DNA from: Brachypodium distachyon | Taxonomy: Eukaryota; Streptophyta; Magnoliopsida; Poales; Poaceae | NCBI RefSeq assembly: GCF_000005505.3 | Contig: NC_016131.3 | Coordinates: 2,418,001 to 2,482,000 of the forward strand | Length of the DNA: 64,000 bases | Direction: 5' to 3' | Part shown: positions 35,578-46,804 of the stretch, piece by piece | Numbering within the stretch: the first letter of the stretch is position 1 | Layout: every line of letters starts with the position of its first letter | Translations under genes and position numbers: made by a program | Notes under the pieces: generated by a model | Database searches by the model: none | Told to the model about the DNA's origin: nothing | What the model saw: the letters and a program-made list of their open reading frames with translations, nothing else

Positions 35578-37015
35578 TCATCATCTGAAAATCCACCCTC
35601 TCTTCTTTCTCGCCGCCGTCAATCGTCGGTGCCGGTGATGGAGCTGAAGGAGTTTCATGTTATGGTGGATCTTACATATATATAGCGAGTAATTACTACA
35701 GCGATGGATGACAGTGGTTGATTATTAGGGATGGTCCGGGTTGGTTTGGTGAGTTTTTTTTTATTTGTCTGTCCTTGGTAGCCTGTGAATGCATGAGAGG
35801 TGCAAGCAGGGGTCAAACTGGTTGGTGGTGTCCCAAGTCTGGTGTTTGTTAGGGTGGGGTGGGGTGTGATTGCTCCTGCCGTGTCACCGAGGTCACACAG
35901 CTGGTAGTAGCAGTAACAACCATCAAGTCTGTGTGTCGAGTTTTATCAGTGGCTGAAGTGGCTGCAGAGCTGCGGCTGAAAATGGGAGCGGCGAGTGTAG
36001 CCCGCAGCTGCTTTGTCTGTCCGTCTTTAATCGTGTGTCCCTCCCCGTCCCGTGTCATCTTATCTTGCATGGCACGAGCCAGTGTTTTATTTTTATCATA
36101 TTGGACCTGGTTGGTTTATCTATCTACAAATGTATGGTGATTGGGGTTGTAACTTGTAAGAAGATCAATAGTACCAGTATCATTACCTTATGCTTATTCT
36201 GTTATTCATTCATCACCATCTCTGTCTTGGATGTTTGCGGCTGAAAGCAAACTTGCAGCGCTTGTGTCTATCATAGTATCATTCCTGTCGGCTCCTGTCC
36301 CTGAATGCGATGGTGGTGTGGCGAGGTAGCTGAGGATTACGTGAACGGGAAACAAAAAGGCGAAAGGCCTAAAGCAGGCTGGTTCCGGAAATGATTGATT
36401 TTGCTTTGTCCGGTTGCCCGAGTTGGGGACGCGAGAATGGCGCCAAGACGGCGACCGACCATGCCGTTTTTCCCGCAGGCATCATCATCGACCGTCGTCA
36501 TGGCTTATTTGCTCGGACCTTGACAGTGGGTGGGTTACCCGTCCACATCGCCGGGAAAGGAAGAAGCAAGTTTGCAGATCGGTCGGGTACTCGGCTCTTC
36601 GGGTCAAAACAAAGGACAGATTGCGAGTGCTCTCGCAAGACTTCCTCAGCTGAAAGTCACCGCCCATGCTATCTATCGGGGAAAAACGATCCTGGTTGAT
36701 CCTGTGGCGCCGGCGATATCGGCTGACGCACAGCAGGATCATACCATTACCAGCACCGTGATTCAGTTATGTCTGGGTACAAGGCGAAAGAAAAGATCAG
36801 CACGGTAGAGCTTAAGCCAATTTGGGTATGGATCTGATTCAGTTCTGTCTGACCACAGGTCCAGGGGGTTTGAGTTTTCTGGCATGTGAATACCACCGGT
36901 TTAACCTTTGAGTTGACAATAGAGAAAATGCTAGATGACCTCTCTGGAGTTAGGAATCTGCACAGGGCATTTACAAACTACTCCACCTAGCTAGCTAGCT
37001 AAGTCAGTTCCAGCT
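35578..37015. other. 3' region of EXPA and intergenic DNA
   Basis: The first few hundred bases are the likely 3' UTR; no clear AATAAA signal was found near the stop. Open frames at 36391-36808 overlap each other and have no domain. CTAGCTAGCTAGCT at about 36988-37001 closes the stretch before the kinase stop. Confidence 0.4.
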
Positions 37016-40000
37016 CTACTGAGGCTTTGGACTGCGAACAACAGGCTCCTTCTGAATGTCTCCCAAGCTTGGCTTTGGACTGCGGCCACCAGGCTCCTTC
37101 TGAATGTCTCCTGAGTTTGGCTTTGGAGTGAGGCCACTGGGCTCCTTCCGAACGTCTCCCGAGTTTGGCTTTGGACCTTGACCATCGGGCTCCTTCCGAA
37201 TGTCTCCCAGGTTTGGCTTTGCACTGCGACCACTGGGCTCCAACTTGATGCCTCCCAAGTTGTTGCGGCGATGTTTGCAAGCACCTGCGCCAGGGTCGTT
37301 TTTGGCTGCACCCTTGGGCTCTTGATGCTTCTCTGTTGCTGGTTTTCTGTCTGCCTCACTGGAGCCTTGAATCCCTTCTAGGATAGAGACTACGGCGTCC
37401 ATGGATGGCCTCATCTTAGCATCGTACGACAGACACTCGACAGCAAGGGCAGCAATTGTCTGCGCACCTCTGTGGGAGTATTGACCTTCTAGCTTGGTAT
37501 CCAGGACACGGAATACCTTGCGGCTATGTGTGAGATATGGCCGGGCCCATTCAACAAGATTGTGCTGCCCCTGGGGCCGGTTCTTGTCAATGGCCCGACG
37601 ACCTGAGAGCATCTCCAGGAGCACTACCCCGAAGCTATAGATGTCACTCTTTGCAGTAAGATGGCCTGAAAATGTTTTATCACATGCTGAATGTAAGCTC
37701 TTGGTGGATGCCATAAAAAAGTAGTGTATGTTTTTTTGCCAATAAGACAGTACCATAGCAAAGTAAACTAAGAGAATTTAAAATGTGAGATGGCCTGAAA
37801 TGTTGACCTGTTTATCACATGCCAAACATGAGCTTTTGGTCAATTTTATAAAGAAGTTAGTGTACATTCTTTGCCAAGAAGGAAGCTTGGTAACATTTTT
37901 GCAGATAACTAAACTAAGAGGAATTCAAAATATAACAGCCAGTGTCATGGACCAACTTATGGTTAAACACAATTAAAATGAACACTAACCATTTCTCTAA
38001 ATGTTATTTGTTCACACGGTTGAACATAGGCCACAAAGAAAACTTTTGCATAAATCTTTCATTTCATGGAATGGCCTTGTAGTGTTAGATAATTAAAATA
38101 AGATCCTGACATAGAATTGATTTCTAATGCATGTAAAGAAACTTCAACAGAGATAAAGCTGTGCCAAAAATGAGATCTGTAAAGCAAGGGATGAACAATT
38201 GTGTTTTTACAAATTAAATTTTTTTAGTGCAATTATAGCTTAGACTAATTTCCATTAATGAATGCATTAGCATTCAATGGTTCCTGTCAGACAAACCAAT
38301 GTGCAGAAAATTGGCTCGACAACACCCAAAACTGCAATTCAAAGGTTACCTGTTGACAGGTATTCTGGAGCAGCATAACCATATGTTCCCATTACCCTTG
38401 TGGATACATGACTCTTCTCACCAACAGGACCGTCTTTCGCCAATCCAAAATCAGAAAGCTTTGCAGTATAGTCCTGCGCGGTAACATGTGCATTCCGTTC
38501 AGTAGAGATCACACAATCATAGACGTTACACACAGTGTATTGATAATTCACTTTCACTTACAGTGTCAAGGAGAACATTGGATGTTTTAAAATCCCTATA
38601 AATAACTTTGGCCTCTGCACTGTGAAGGTAGGCAAGTCCTTTTGCAGCTCCAAGTGCAACCTTCATTCTTAGATTCCATGGAAGAGGCTGAATGTGCGAG
38701 CCTCCTAGATTGAGCATTGATATAGCAAGTTAACTATTACATACTACACTCAAAAGTGATATTGTATGCAAAACAAATAAATATTCCCAGGGTAGAGCAC
38801 CAAGTCCTGGTTTAACTTACTCCTGAAAAGATGATTCTCCAAACTCCCACGTGGCATGTACTCATACACTAGCAGCCGGTTCTCATCCTCTAAACAGTAC
38901 CCAATCAGCTTGACAAGGTTGGGATGGCAAAACTGACCTAGGAAATTAACTTCCGCCTACAGATGGAAACTTGATGAAGTCAGAAAAACATCCAAGTATT
39001 TGATTAACACTTCTGAAACTGTAACTAATGAATTCATAGACATCACATAAAGGTGGGATCTTCAAAATTAGACTTTAAATAAAATGAATCAAACATGATT
39101 TCCAGGACAACGACATAAAATAGAACATCACTTATACTCACCAACCACTCTCGGTGCCCTTGCAAACCCTCCTGGTTAAGTCTTTTCACAGCAACAGGTA
39201 TTCCAGAGCCAGGTTTGCAAGCTGACAATGTATTCTCATCGATCCATCCTTTATAGACAGGCCCAAACCCTCCTTCACCGAGCACATTGGTAGGACGAAA
39301 GCTCCTTGTGGCTAACCTGAGATCATTATAGCTGAAGATCTTAACATTGGCTGACTGCAAGATCTCCCATTCAGTCTTCGCACTTGGAGGCATGGAAGAC
39401 GATGAAGCCCGACTGCTGCATGCACTAAGCCTACTCCCATCTTTACCAGTACCCCTTGAGAAAAATCCTGCAAATCAGGTCATTAATAAATTTTCTACTG
39501 GATGAAACATAGATAAAAAAAATACCAAATCAAAGATTACGTTTGAAATCAAAGATCATGTATTGCAAGTTTCGAATGCTTGTTATTTAAGGAAACATTG
39601 CACAGCAATTAGGGACTGGATGAAGCAAGCAATAATCACTTCGCCATTATCTGAAATTCGAGATATATTTGCATCGAACACTGTGTGGCGATATGAATAA
39701 TGAAGTGTAAGATGCATTTTGCATCAAAAAAGTGGTAAGATGTATTTTGCGTCAAGAAGTGGTAAGATGCACGCATTAACAGTAACCTTGCCCCACCCAA
39801 TGTACACCCGATGCCATGGCACACAACATAACCCAAAGCTTATCATATTTATATACTACCAAGTTTAGAAATATCACAGCTTCAACTTAGTATGCTGTGA
39901 CCATGCAAAGAACATGGCAGTCAAGCCAAACAAATTGCAGACATGGTTATTTACTTGAACTTGATAGTACCCATCATCACCAACAAAAAGAAAGTTTCTA

Positions 40001-41350
40001 CCAGATTGGGAAAGAGAATGAGAATGTGGTATTATATCTAATCATTTGTAGACATGAAGCATACACAATAAATGACTAACAAAACCCAAGTGAATATGAG
40101 CGGGGAACCAAATCAAGAGACAGGTGTGAACCAACATAAAATAAAATCAAGATGCATGCTCCATATTGGACTTTAAATATGACACCTGAACAGGTGGTTT
40201 AACAAACAACAAGGAACAACTTGGGGTAAATCGATATATAATCTAGATCAGGATAGGAACCACAATAGCAATATAGAAAAACTAGTCAAACCCTAGTGAT
40301 CTTATTTTCCCTAACGAGGTACCCTCTAAATTCACGTGATACACTTTTTAAAGAAAACATGCAAATAATCAAAGTCAACTGCTGGCTATATACATACTAG
40401 AATGTCACAACAAGGGCACGCTGCACACTGTACTGTAGTATTAGTATTGCTACAACCTAATGTTGCTTGGTCAAGGAAAGAATCCAGGGTGATCTGAATC
40501 GGTCATGCTAAGTGGTCAGCACAGAGTACCAATAGGTACAAATACAATGCTAAAATATTTCCCCCACTGAGAGTCAACTGCCTGCCATGTCCCTTAGTAT
40601 TGTCATCTGATAAGGATAAGCACTGTCAAGTTTAAGACAGAAGAGCATGTAGTACTACTACACATGGTACTAGCTAGTGAAGCAATCATGTAAGGAGTGA
40701 ACCATCAACGTCCAATTACTGTACAAGAGAAGGTACCCACTACCTAATAGGCTAATAAAGCCTACAGCCCCAATGGCACAAGTCCTATGAAACCTCACAA
40801 CACAATAGCCAAAGCTTACTTTAACGAAACCACTCTAAAAGCGATTATGAAGTCATACTTTAGAGTCTGGACTTTGAACACTTTGAAGCTACCAACCTAG
40901 CTAGAACACTGAAACCATGTACTCAACTCAAACTACTGGATCACCCAAATTAAGTATGCTTCATCAACCAACCAACCAACCAAACAAACAAATCACATAC
41001 ATATGCAAACAAGTTGTGCCTTTTCACAACCGATTCGGAACAACATAAGCTAAAATTCCCCGTCATAAGAGTCCGCTGATAGCAGCGATTTTCCACCGGA
41101 ATGGAATGGAATCCATATGAACTAATCACATGATCAGGGATGGACTGTCACTCGCACATCGGAACCAGTCGCACGAATGAACCCCCGCATAATCGATTGA
41201 CCACGGCACCATCGGATCACACTATCAGAAAAACCAGCCTTCGCAGCGGCAGACAGTGAGAGTGAGGTGAGGCGAGGAGAGGAGAGCCGAACCTGAGGCG
41301 GCGGGGTGAGTGCTCCCGTGCGTGATCCGGGAGCCCAAGCAGTTCCCCAT
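37016..41350 (-). CDS. Receptor-like cytoplasmic kinase, PBL/RLCK-VII type, 478 aa
   Basis: Six exons on the minus strand: 41293-41350, 39142-39467, 38821-38956, 38562-38704, 38350-38473 and 37016-37665, all GT-AG, joined to 1,437 bases. The protein starts MGNCLGS, a site for N-myristoylation and palmitoylation, so it should sit at the plasma membrane. The kinase domain spans about residues 77-355: G-loop GEGGFGPV (83-90), Lys114 in VAVKRL, catalytic YRDFKTSN with Asp211 (an RD kinase), DFG at 229-231, and [16 protein letters not shown]. Family members relay signals from pattern-recognition receptors. The C-terminal tail of about 120 residues is unusual: it is built of 16-residue repeats (37025-37263). 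Intron 1 is 1,825 bases. I cannot name the Arabidopsis ortholog with certainty. Confidence 0.93.
37025..37263 (-). repeat. 48-bp coding minisatellite (5 units) in the kinase tail
   Basis: Five head-to-tail units start at 37025, 37073, 37121, 37169 and 37217. Each encodes 16 residues around KEP-x2-RSPKP-x-LGDI. The period is exactly 48 bases, so the frame is kept. Confidence 0.95.
39468..41292 (-). other. Intron 1 of the kinase gene
   Basis: It has 1,825 bases of AT-rich DNA. A local repeat of AAGTGGTAAGATG(C/T)A lies at about 39729-39770. No gene is recognised. Confidence 0.7.
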
Positions 41351-43212
41351 CCGCGGCGGCGCCCGCGCCGCACCACACCGGACCTTAACACGGCAATGAC
41401 AGGCCACCGCCGCCGAATTCGGGCGAGCGAGCGAGAGAGCGAGTTGGGGCAGGCAGGCGGCAGACTAGGGTTCCACGCGAGAAGGCGGTGATAAATAGGA
41501 GTGTGGTGGCGGGGCGCGTGAGGAGAGAGAGCGAGAAGGAGGGAGGCGAGCGTTAATGGCTGGCGGGGGAGCGGAGCGGAGGAGGAGGCGAGGGAAGCGT
41601 GCGCTGCTGGCTGCCGCTTCAGCACAGCGCAGCCGCGCCGCTGGTCCGGTGGTCCCGCTGTTTCTCGGGGCGGAAAAAAGGTACTACTCAAGGAGGCGTA
41701 GCGTCGGCTGCCTCGCGTGCCGCTGGAGCGTGGGGTCGCTCCGGTGGGACCTAGGGCCGTTTTTTTCTTTTCTTTGGAAAGCTTTTACCGCAAATAAAGG
41801 CTTCAGTTTTTCTTTTCGCCGCCAGCTAATGAGGAAGTAACCTGCCAGTGACAACTGGTTTGATCGAAACGCCCATTTCTGATTTAATACTCGTGTCTTT
41901 TATTTGAGCAAAATTTCGAATAGATTTGAGAATTGAACAGAAATGGACCGTTAGCGGGATCCCGCCAGCATTCCTAGGTTTGATGGTTTCGGTCAGGCCA
42001 TGCCTACGCATGACTTGTGGTTGAGGCTAGTCGCGTTGGGCTGATCTGATTTGTGAAGCTCACATGAAGCCGGATGCTCGAAACAGAGTGGCACGGTCTG
42101 TCTTAGCGAGCAGGTTCTTTACAAGCGCACATACACCTTTGAGGTATCCGCTACGGATTCGTAATTTGCTAATAAATGTGTCATAATGTAGTTCTTTTGG
42201 TATGTTGGTATGGTCTCTAAGATGACACTTTGACCATCACTTTAATGAAAAAAAAAGATGCGACGACCTCCAAAAATAGCTATTTGGAAAAAAAATTATA
42301 TATTTATAATTGTATAAGTACAAGTTGGCGGTGGTTCATCCGCGTCCTTCTATTTGCAACTTTTGCTAAAAAAGCTCTACCAGAGAGGATAAAATAATAG
42401 CTAGACGTGGTCGTGAAGTCAAATGCACGACATGTATGCCAAGGACGGACGTAGATACATGAAGCTAACTCAAGCAGTGTTTGAATGTGCAAGAATATTC
42501 AGAGATGACAACAACGGATATATCATAGCACGATTATCTATATACTACTATGTAAAGCAGTGCTGATAACATGCTAGACGACCTTATTTTCTTGTTTCAA
42601 ATACCATGTTTGAATATTTGAAAGCTTTTTTATATATTTTTTTATATGTGATTCACTGGAATTTCGGAAACATGTCAATTAATGGCTTCTTTGACTAAAT
42701 AATGTTTACCTTCAATGTTTTTATGTGTTATCTGAAGTATATGTTTTATCGGTTTCTTTGTACTACGTTCGAACCTCAACCTCAAACTCAACCTCCATCA
42801 TAGAAGAAGGATAAAGAAAACACGTGAGATTGAGACGTCATGAATTGTACACAAATCTAAACAGAAAGAAGGCTAGCACAAGATATATATAGTTTGAACT
42901 TTTTTCGTTGTTTACCATGACATACAAATTGAAGGAATTTTGATCCATTGCGAAATTTCTTGGGGCCTGAGGCGTTTACCTCCTTTTCAACAGAAAATGT
43001 GGAATGGTTCAAATTTGAAATCTTGTGTTTCGTCTGGTGCGGTGCTTTTCACAGATTTTTAAAAATGAATAGAAAGAGTCAAAACTTCGTTCATTTTCGC
43101 ACAAAACGAGTAAAATCACAAGGAAAACATCGACACCTGCCTGCTCAAGGGCTCCAGATCTCTCTCCCAATATCCGGCCACACCGAGCGAGCGACTCCCG
43201 CCGGCGGTACCG
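41351..43212. other. Intergenic region between divergent kinase and ALG5 genes
   Basis: The part next to 41350 (to about 41700) is GC- and GA-rich and holds the kinase 5' UTR and core promoter. The rest is AT-rich with short ORFs. The two genes point away from each other, but with 1.86 kb between them a shared promoter is unlikely. Confidence 0.5.
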
Positions 43213-46200
43213 ATGGCCGGCGCCGCCTGGACGCTCTCCTCCGCCGCGGACCTCCTTCCCGCCTCCCTCTCGCTGAGCCTCCTCCTCGCCTCCCTCGTAC
43301 TGCCCTCCCTCCCCACAAAACCCTCCCTCATCCATCCGCACTCCCTCCTTCCTCCTCGCGCTACTCACGCCATCTCTTCTCCTTCCCTGCGCAGGTCGCC
43401 ATCCTCGTGCTGGGCGTCGCCGCCGTCTTATTCGACCACCTCCGCAAGATCGGATGCATGCACTCGTAAGGCGCTATTCCGCACTTCCCCTATTATCCTT
43501 CTGCCCTTTTCTCTTGCGATCTGCCCGTGCACGTCGTTGACTGGTCCGCCGTTCCGGATCTCGGTCGCAGGCTGGAGCGGACCTCCGTCTCGGACGCCTT
43601 CTTCGAGGACCCCAGCTCGCTCAACAAGGTGCTGATTGCTTGTCTGGGCTGTGACACGGTGTGCACGCTAGGTGTTTGTTCATTTGCTTGTGTTACCTGT
43701 GGTAGGTGCCCTGCCCGTCGATTTTCGACCCTGCCGAGAAGTACATTTCGTTGATCGTTCCGGCTTACAACGAGGAGTGCCGGCTTCCGGAGGCTCTCAC
43801 AGAAACATTCAAGTAAGGCTCTCACTGCACAGAGCAGTCTATACAAGTAGTTGTCTCTGTCTAATTGTAGCTCTGTCAGGTGAATGTTTGATTTGCTAAG
43901 TTAATCACTCTGCTGTTTTCTTCTCCATTAGCTACCTGAAACAACGTTCAACTGCTGACAAGTCGTTTTCTTATGAGGTACGCAGGAATTGAACAAGCTC
44001 ATGTTCTTTATTAGATATGCAACATTTTGGAATAAGGCATTAAGCTACTTTTGCAAACAAAACAACTAGGTAAAAATGGGAGATTATGCATTTTAGTATC
44101 AGTAGTCATCAGATATGTTATGCAAGCTGGTTAAACACTTTGTGCATTATGCCATGACTCCACAGTAACACTTTCACCGGTGCAGCCACCAACAGATGCC
44201 TGTCATGTAAATATGTTTTTATTTTGGATTGCACACGCATATCACACATGATTGCCCCCTCCTAAGTTCCGTATACTTGTACTTTTCCCGCATTGAGTTA
44301 GAAATTTGTCTGTAATGGAGCTTTAACCCAATCTTTTATTTTAGTGAAGATGAATATGATGCAGAATTTGAATTGCTATAGCCTTTTCTGATTATATTCA
44401 TTTAGTCACGAAACTCTGTTCTGAAAGAAGAAAAACAGTTATCAAACCAGACTGAAGGCCTGGATCAAGGAATATAAATTCAGATTTGCATTGCTGTTAT
44501 TTGTTTAGAAAGGCTCTTAATAAGAGGACAGGTTACATACTTTCCTGGAGCTAGTTCTTATCCAGTTTCTGAGTTATAATAGCTTGTTCTATATTTATTG
44601 TTGCAAATTATGTTAGCATACATGCACCACTTGCCTTGGTAGCTAAATCATTGGAAAATCCATGTTAATAATGTAATTTACACATGACGCCTCGAAAAAA
44701 TGTAATGACCTGTAGGTGCCAAAAGCTGTTGTTGGAATAACTAGAACTGTTGCAACTGCCATCCATTGGCAGCAGTTTTGGAAGTACAGAAAGTAATTGG
44801 GTCAATTGACCCTGCTGAATTCAGTAGATGTGTCGATGTAACCTTAACAGAATGTGACCTGCCTTTGCAATGGCGCACAATCTCTGAGGCACACGTGCTT
44901 CTTCCAAATCTTGTTTCTATAACCTTATTAGTATTTGCATTGCTTTTTTACCTATCCTGGTAGTTAGCATTTTATAGGAAGACCTTTTATCTACAATCCT
45001 GTACTAATTTAGCTAATTTTGAATGTTTAATTTGTCATTTGCTTGATTTTATTAAGGTCTTGATTGTTGACGATGGAAGTACTGATTGTACCTCCAAAGT
45101 TGCCTTTGGGTATGTAAAGAAGCACAAGATTGACAATGTTAGAGTTCTTCTGCTTGGAAGAAATCACGGGAAAGGTGAAGCAGTCAGAAAAGTGAGTGTT
45201 GATGTACCTTCAACACAAACTTGTTGTAACAAATCAACTCTAATTGATGCTTTGCAATTGTTTGTGGAAGCATTTTCTAGGGGATGCTCCATTCACGGGG
45301 TGAACTATTACTCATGCTTGACGCTGATGGTGCCACTAAGATCACTGATTTGGAAAAGCTTGAAGCCCAGGTCTGTCATAAGCTCAATCAAATAACTTGT
45401 TGTTGGGCTGGTTTTGACTAGGATGAGCATAACATCCCAAGATTTGTGTTATTGCTGTTAGGTTCGTGCATTGGCCAAGAAAGCGGATTCCAGTTTAGCA
45501 CCCTCTGCTACTTCATCTCAGAGACTATCTGATGTTGAAATTGCTGTTTTTGGTTCCCGTGCTCATCTGGAGAAGGAGGCTCTTGCCACGGTATATATCT
45601 CCTAACGCCTCACTTCCCTTAGTTGCTTGCTTTTGTTTCATAATCTCTTAGATTCCCCCCTATTCCTGTCTTACTGCAGAGGAAATGGTATCGAAACTTC
45701 CTTATGAAAGGTTTTCACTTGGTAGTATTGTTGACTGCTGGTCCTGGAATCAGAGATACACAGGTATGCTTTTGCGAGCAGAAGATGTGCCCATTAGTCG
45801 TATGCGCATCGGTCTTTTTGAGGCATGCTATCTATCTTTTTCATTTCCTTCACTATTATAAATCCAGTGTGGCTTCAAGATGTTCACCCGATCTGCTGCA
45901 AGGAAACTCTTTACAAATATCAGATTGAAGAGGTATTTTCTTAAAAGGAAACCCGGTGATGTTTCTACATACAATATGTATCTTTCAATATAACGTCTAT
46001 ATTCAAATCATCCTGCAAGGCTTGAACCTGAAGGACCTGAGTGATTTTTTTTCTTCTACTTTTGCACGGCCAGGTGGTGTTTTGATGTTGAGATTGTATA
46101 CCTATGCAAGCACCTCAGGATCCCGATGGCGGAAGTGTCTGTTAGTTGGACTGAAATTCCTGGATCCAAAGTGCGCATGACAAGCATCCTGCACATGGTA

Positions 46201-46260
46201 TTTGAGCTCCTGCTGATCAAAGTAGGCTACGGGTTGGGCATATGGAAAATTTACTCGTAG
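43213..46260 (+). CDS. ALG5: ALG5 dolichyl-phosphate beta-glucosyltransferase, 351 aa
   Basis: Eleven exons: 43213-43296, 43395-43465, 43571-43628, 43706-43812, 43932-43977, 45057-45191, 45281-45370, 45462-45590, 45680-45763, 45868-45932 and 46074-46260. All are GT-AG, and the joined frame is 1,056 bases. The enzyme transfers glucose from UDP-glucose to dolichyl phosphate at the ER membrane; the product is the donor for the last glucose additions to the N-glycan precursor. A membrane anchor lies at about residues 29-43 ([13 protein letters not shown]). The GT2 fold shows [10 protein letters not shown] (86-95), [10 protein letters not shown] (123-132), and the DxD motif [10 protein letters not shown] (Asp181/Asp183). 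[16 protein letters not shown] follows. Length and every exon phase agree with the plant family. Confidence 0.95.
43978..45056 (+). other. Intron 5 of ALG5
   Basis: It has 1,079 bases, much longer than the others. It includes a 65-codon open frame at 44766-44963 without a recognisable domain, which I treat as chance. Confidence 0.7.
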
Positions 46261-46804
46261 ACCCCGTGCTGGGAACTCACTACAGCTTAGTTCCACCGCT
46301 GCAGCGTATACCAAACTTAGTCCATCACCGCAAAATCCATTTACCAAATTAGTTCAAGGAGCACTGTAAAATTTTCAGAGATTTTCGACTGGGAATAGTC
46401 CCATTCTTCGTGTATGTTAGCGTTTGAGCATAGCAGAGATTGACAGATATAGTTCACAACTTACATGTATTTGTTCCTGCTGATAAATCCTCTAATCCTT
46501 TTTTGTTGGCTTTTGTCACAATGATTTGTTTTCTTAAATGAAACAATACCAACTTCTGATCTGCTTTGACAGAATGTGTGCATATGACGGCACGTCTCTT
46601 CCGTTTCTGATACAATTGTCAATTTACCAGAGAAGATTAGCATGGTCCTTGTACAAGAAAGACAACCTCTAAAGTCTCTTACAAAGTTGGTCAATTTAGA
46701 AACACGTTGGCTCTGCAGAAGGAAACCAAGCCATTTGAGCGCAAAGTAAAAATGATGAAAACCGCACGGCCCCCTGACCTGCCCGCCGCCATGCGTTCGA
46801 GCAA
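46261..46804. other. ALG5 3' region and PPR 5' region
   Basis: The 3' UTR of ALG5 and the promoter/5' UTR of the PPR gene must share these 544 bases. No other gene is seen. Confidence 0.5.

Noticed and set aside
41134..41691. 185-codon minus-strand frame overlapping kinase exon 1
   Set aside because: The true exon 1 lies in another frame with the MGNCLGS start; this one is a shadow.
41351..43212. Bidirectional promoter between kinase and ALG5
   Set aside because: The 1.86-kb distance and lack of shared motifs give no support.
44766..44963. 65-codon open frame with a hydrophobic end inside ALG5 intron 5
   Set aside because: The ALG5 exon phases join perfectly around it and it has no recognisable domain; likely chance.
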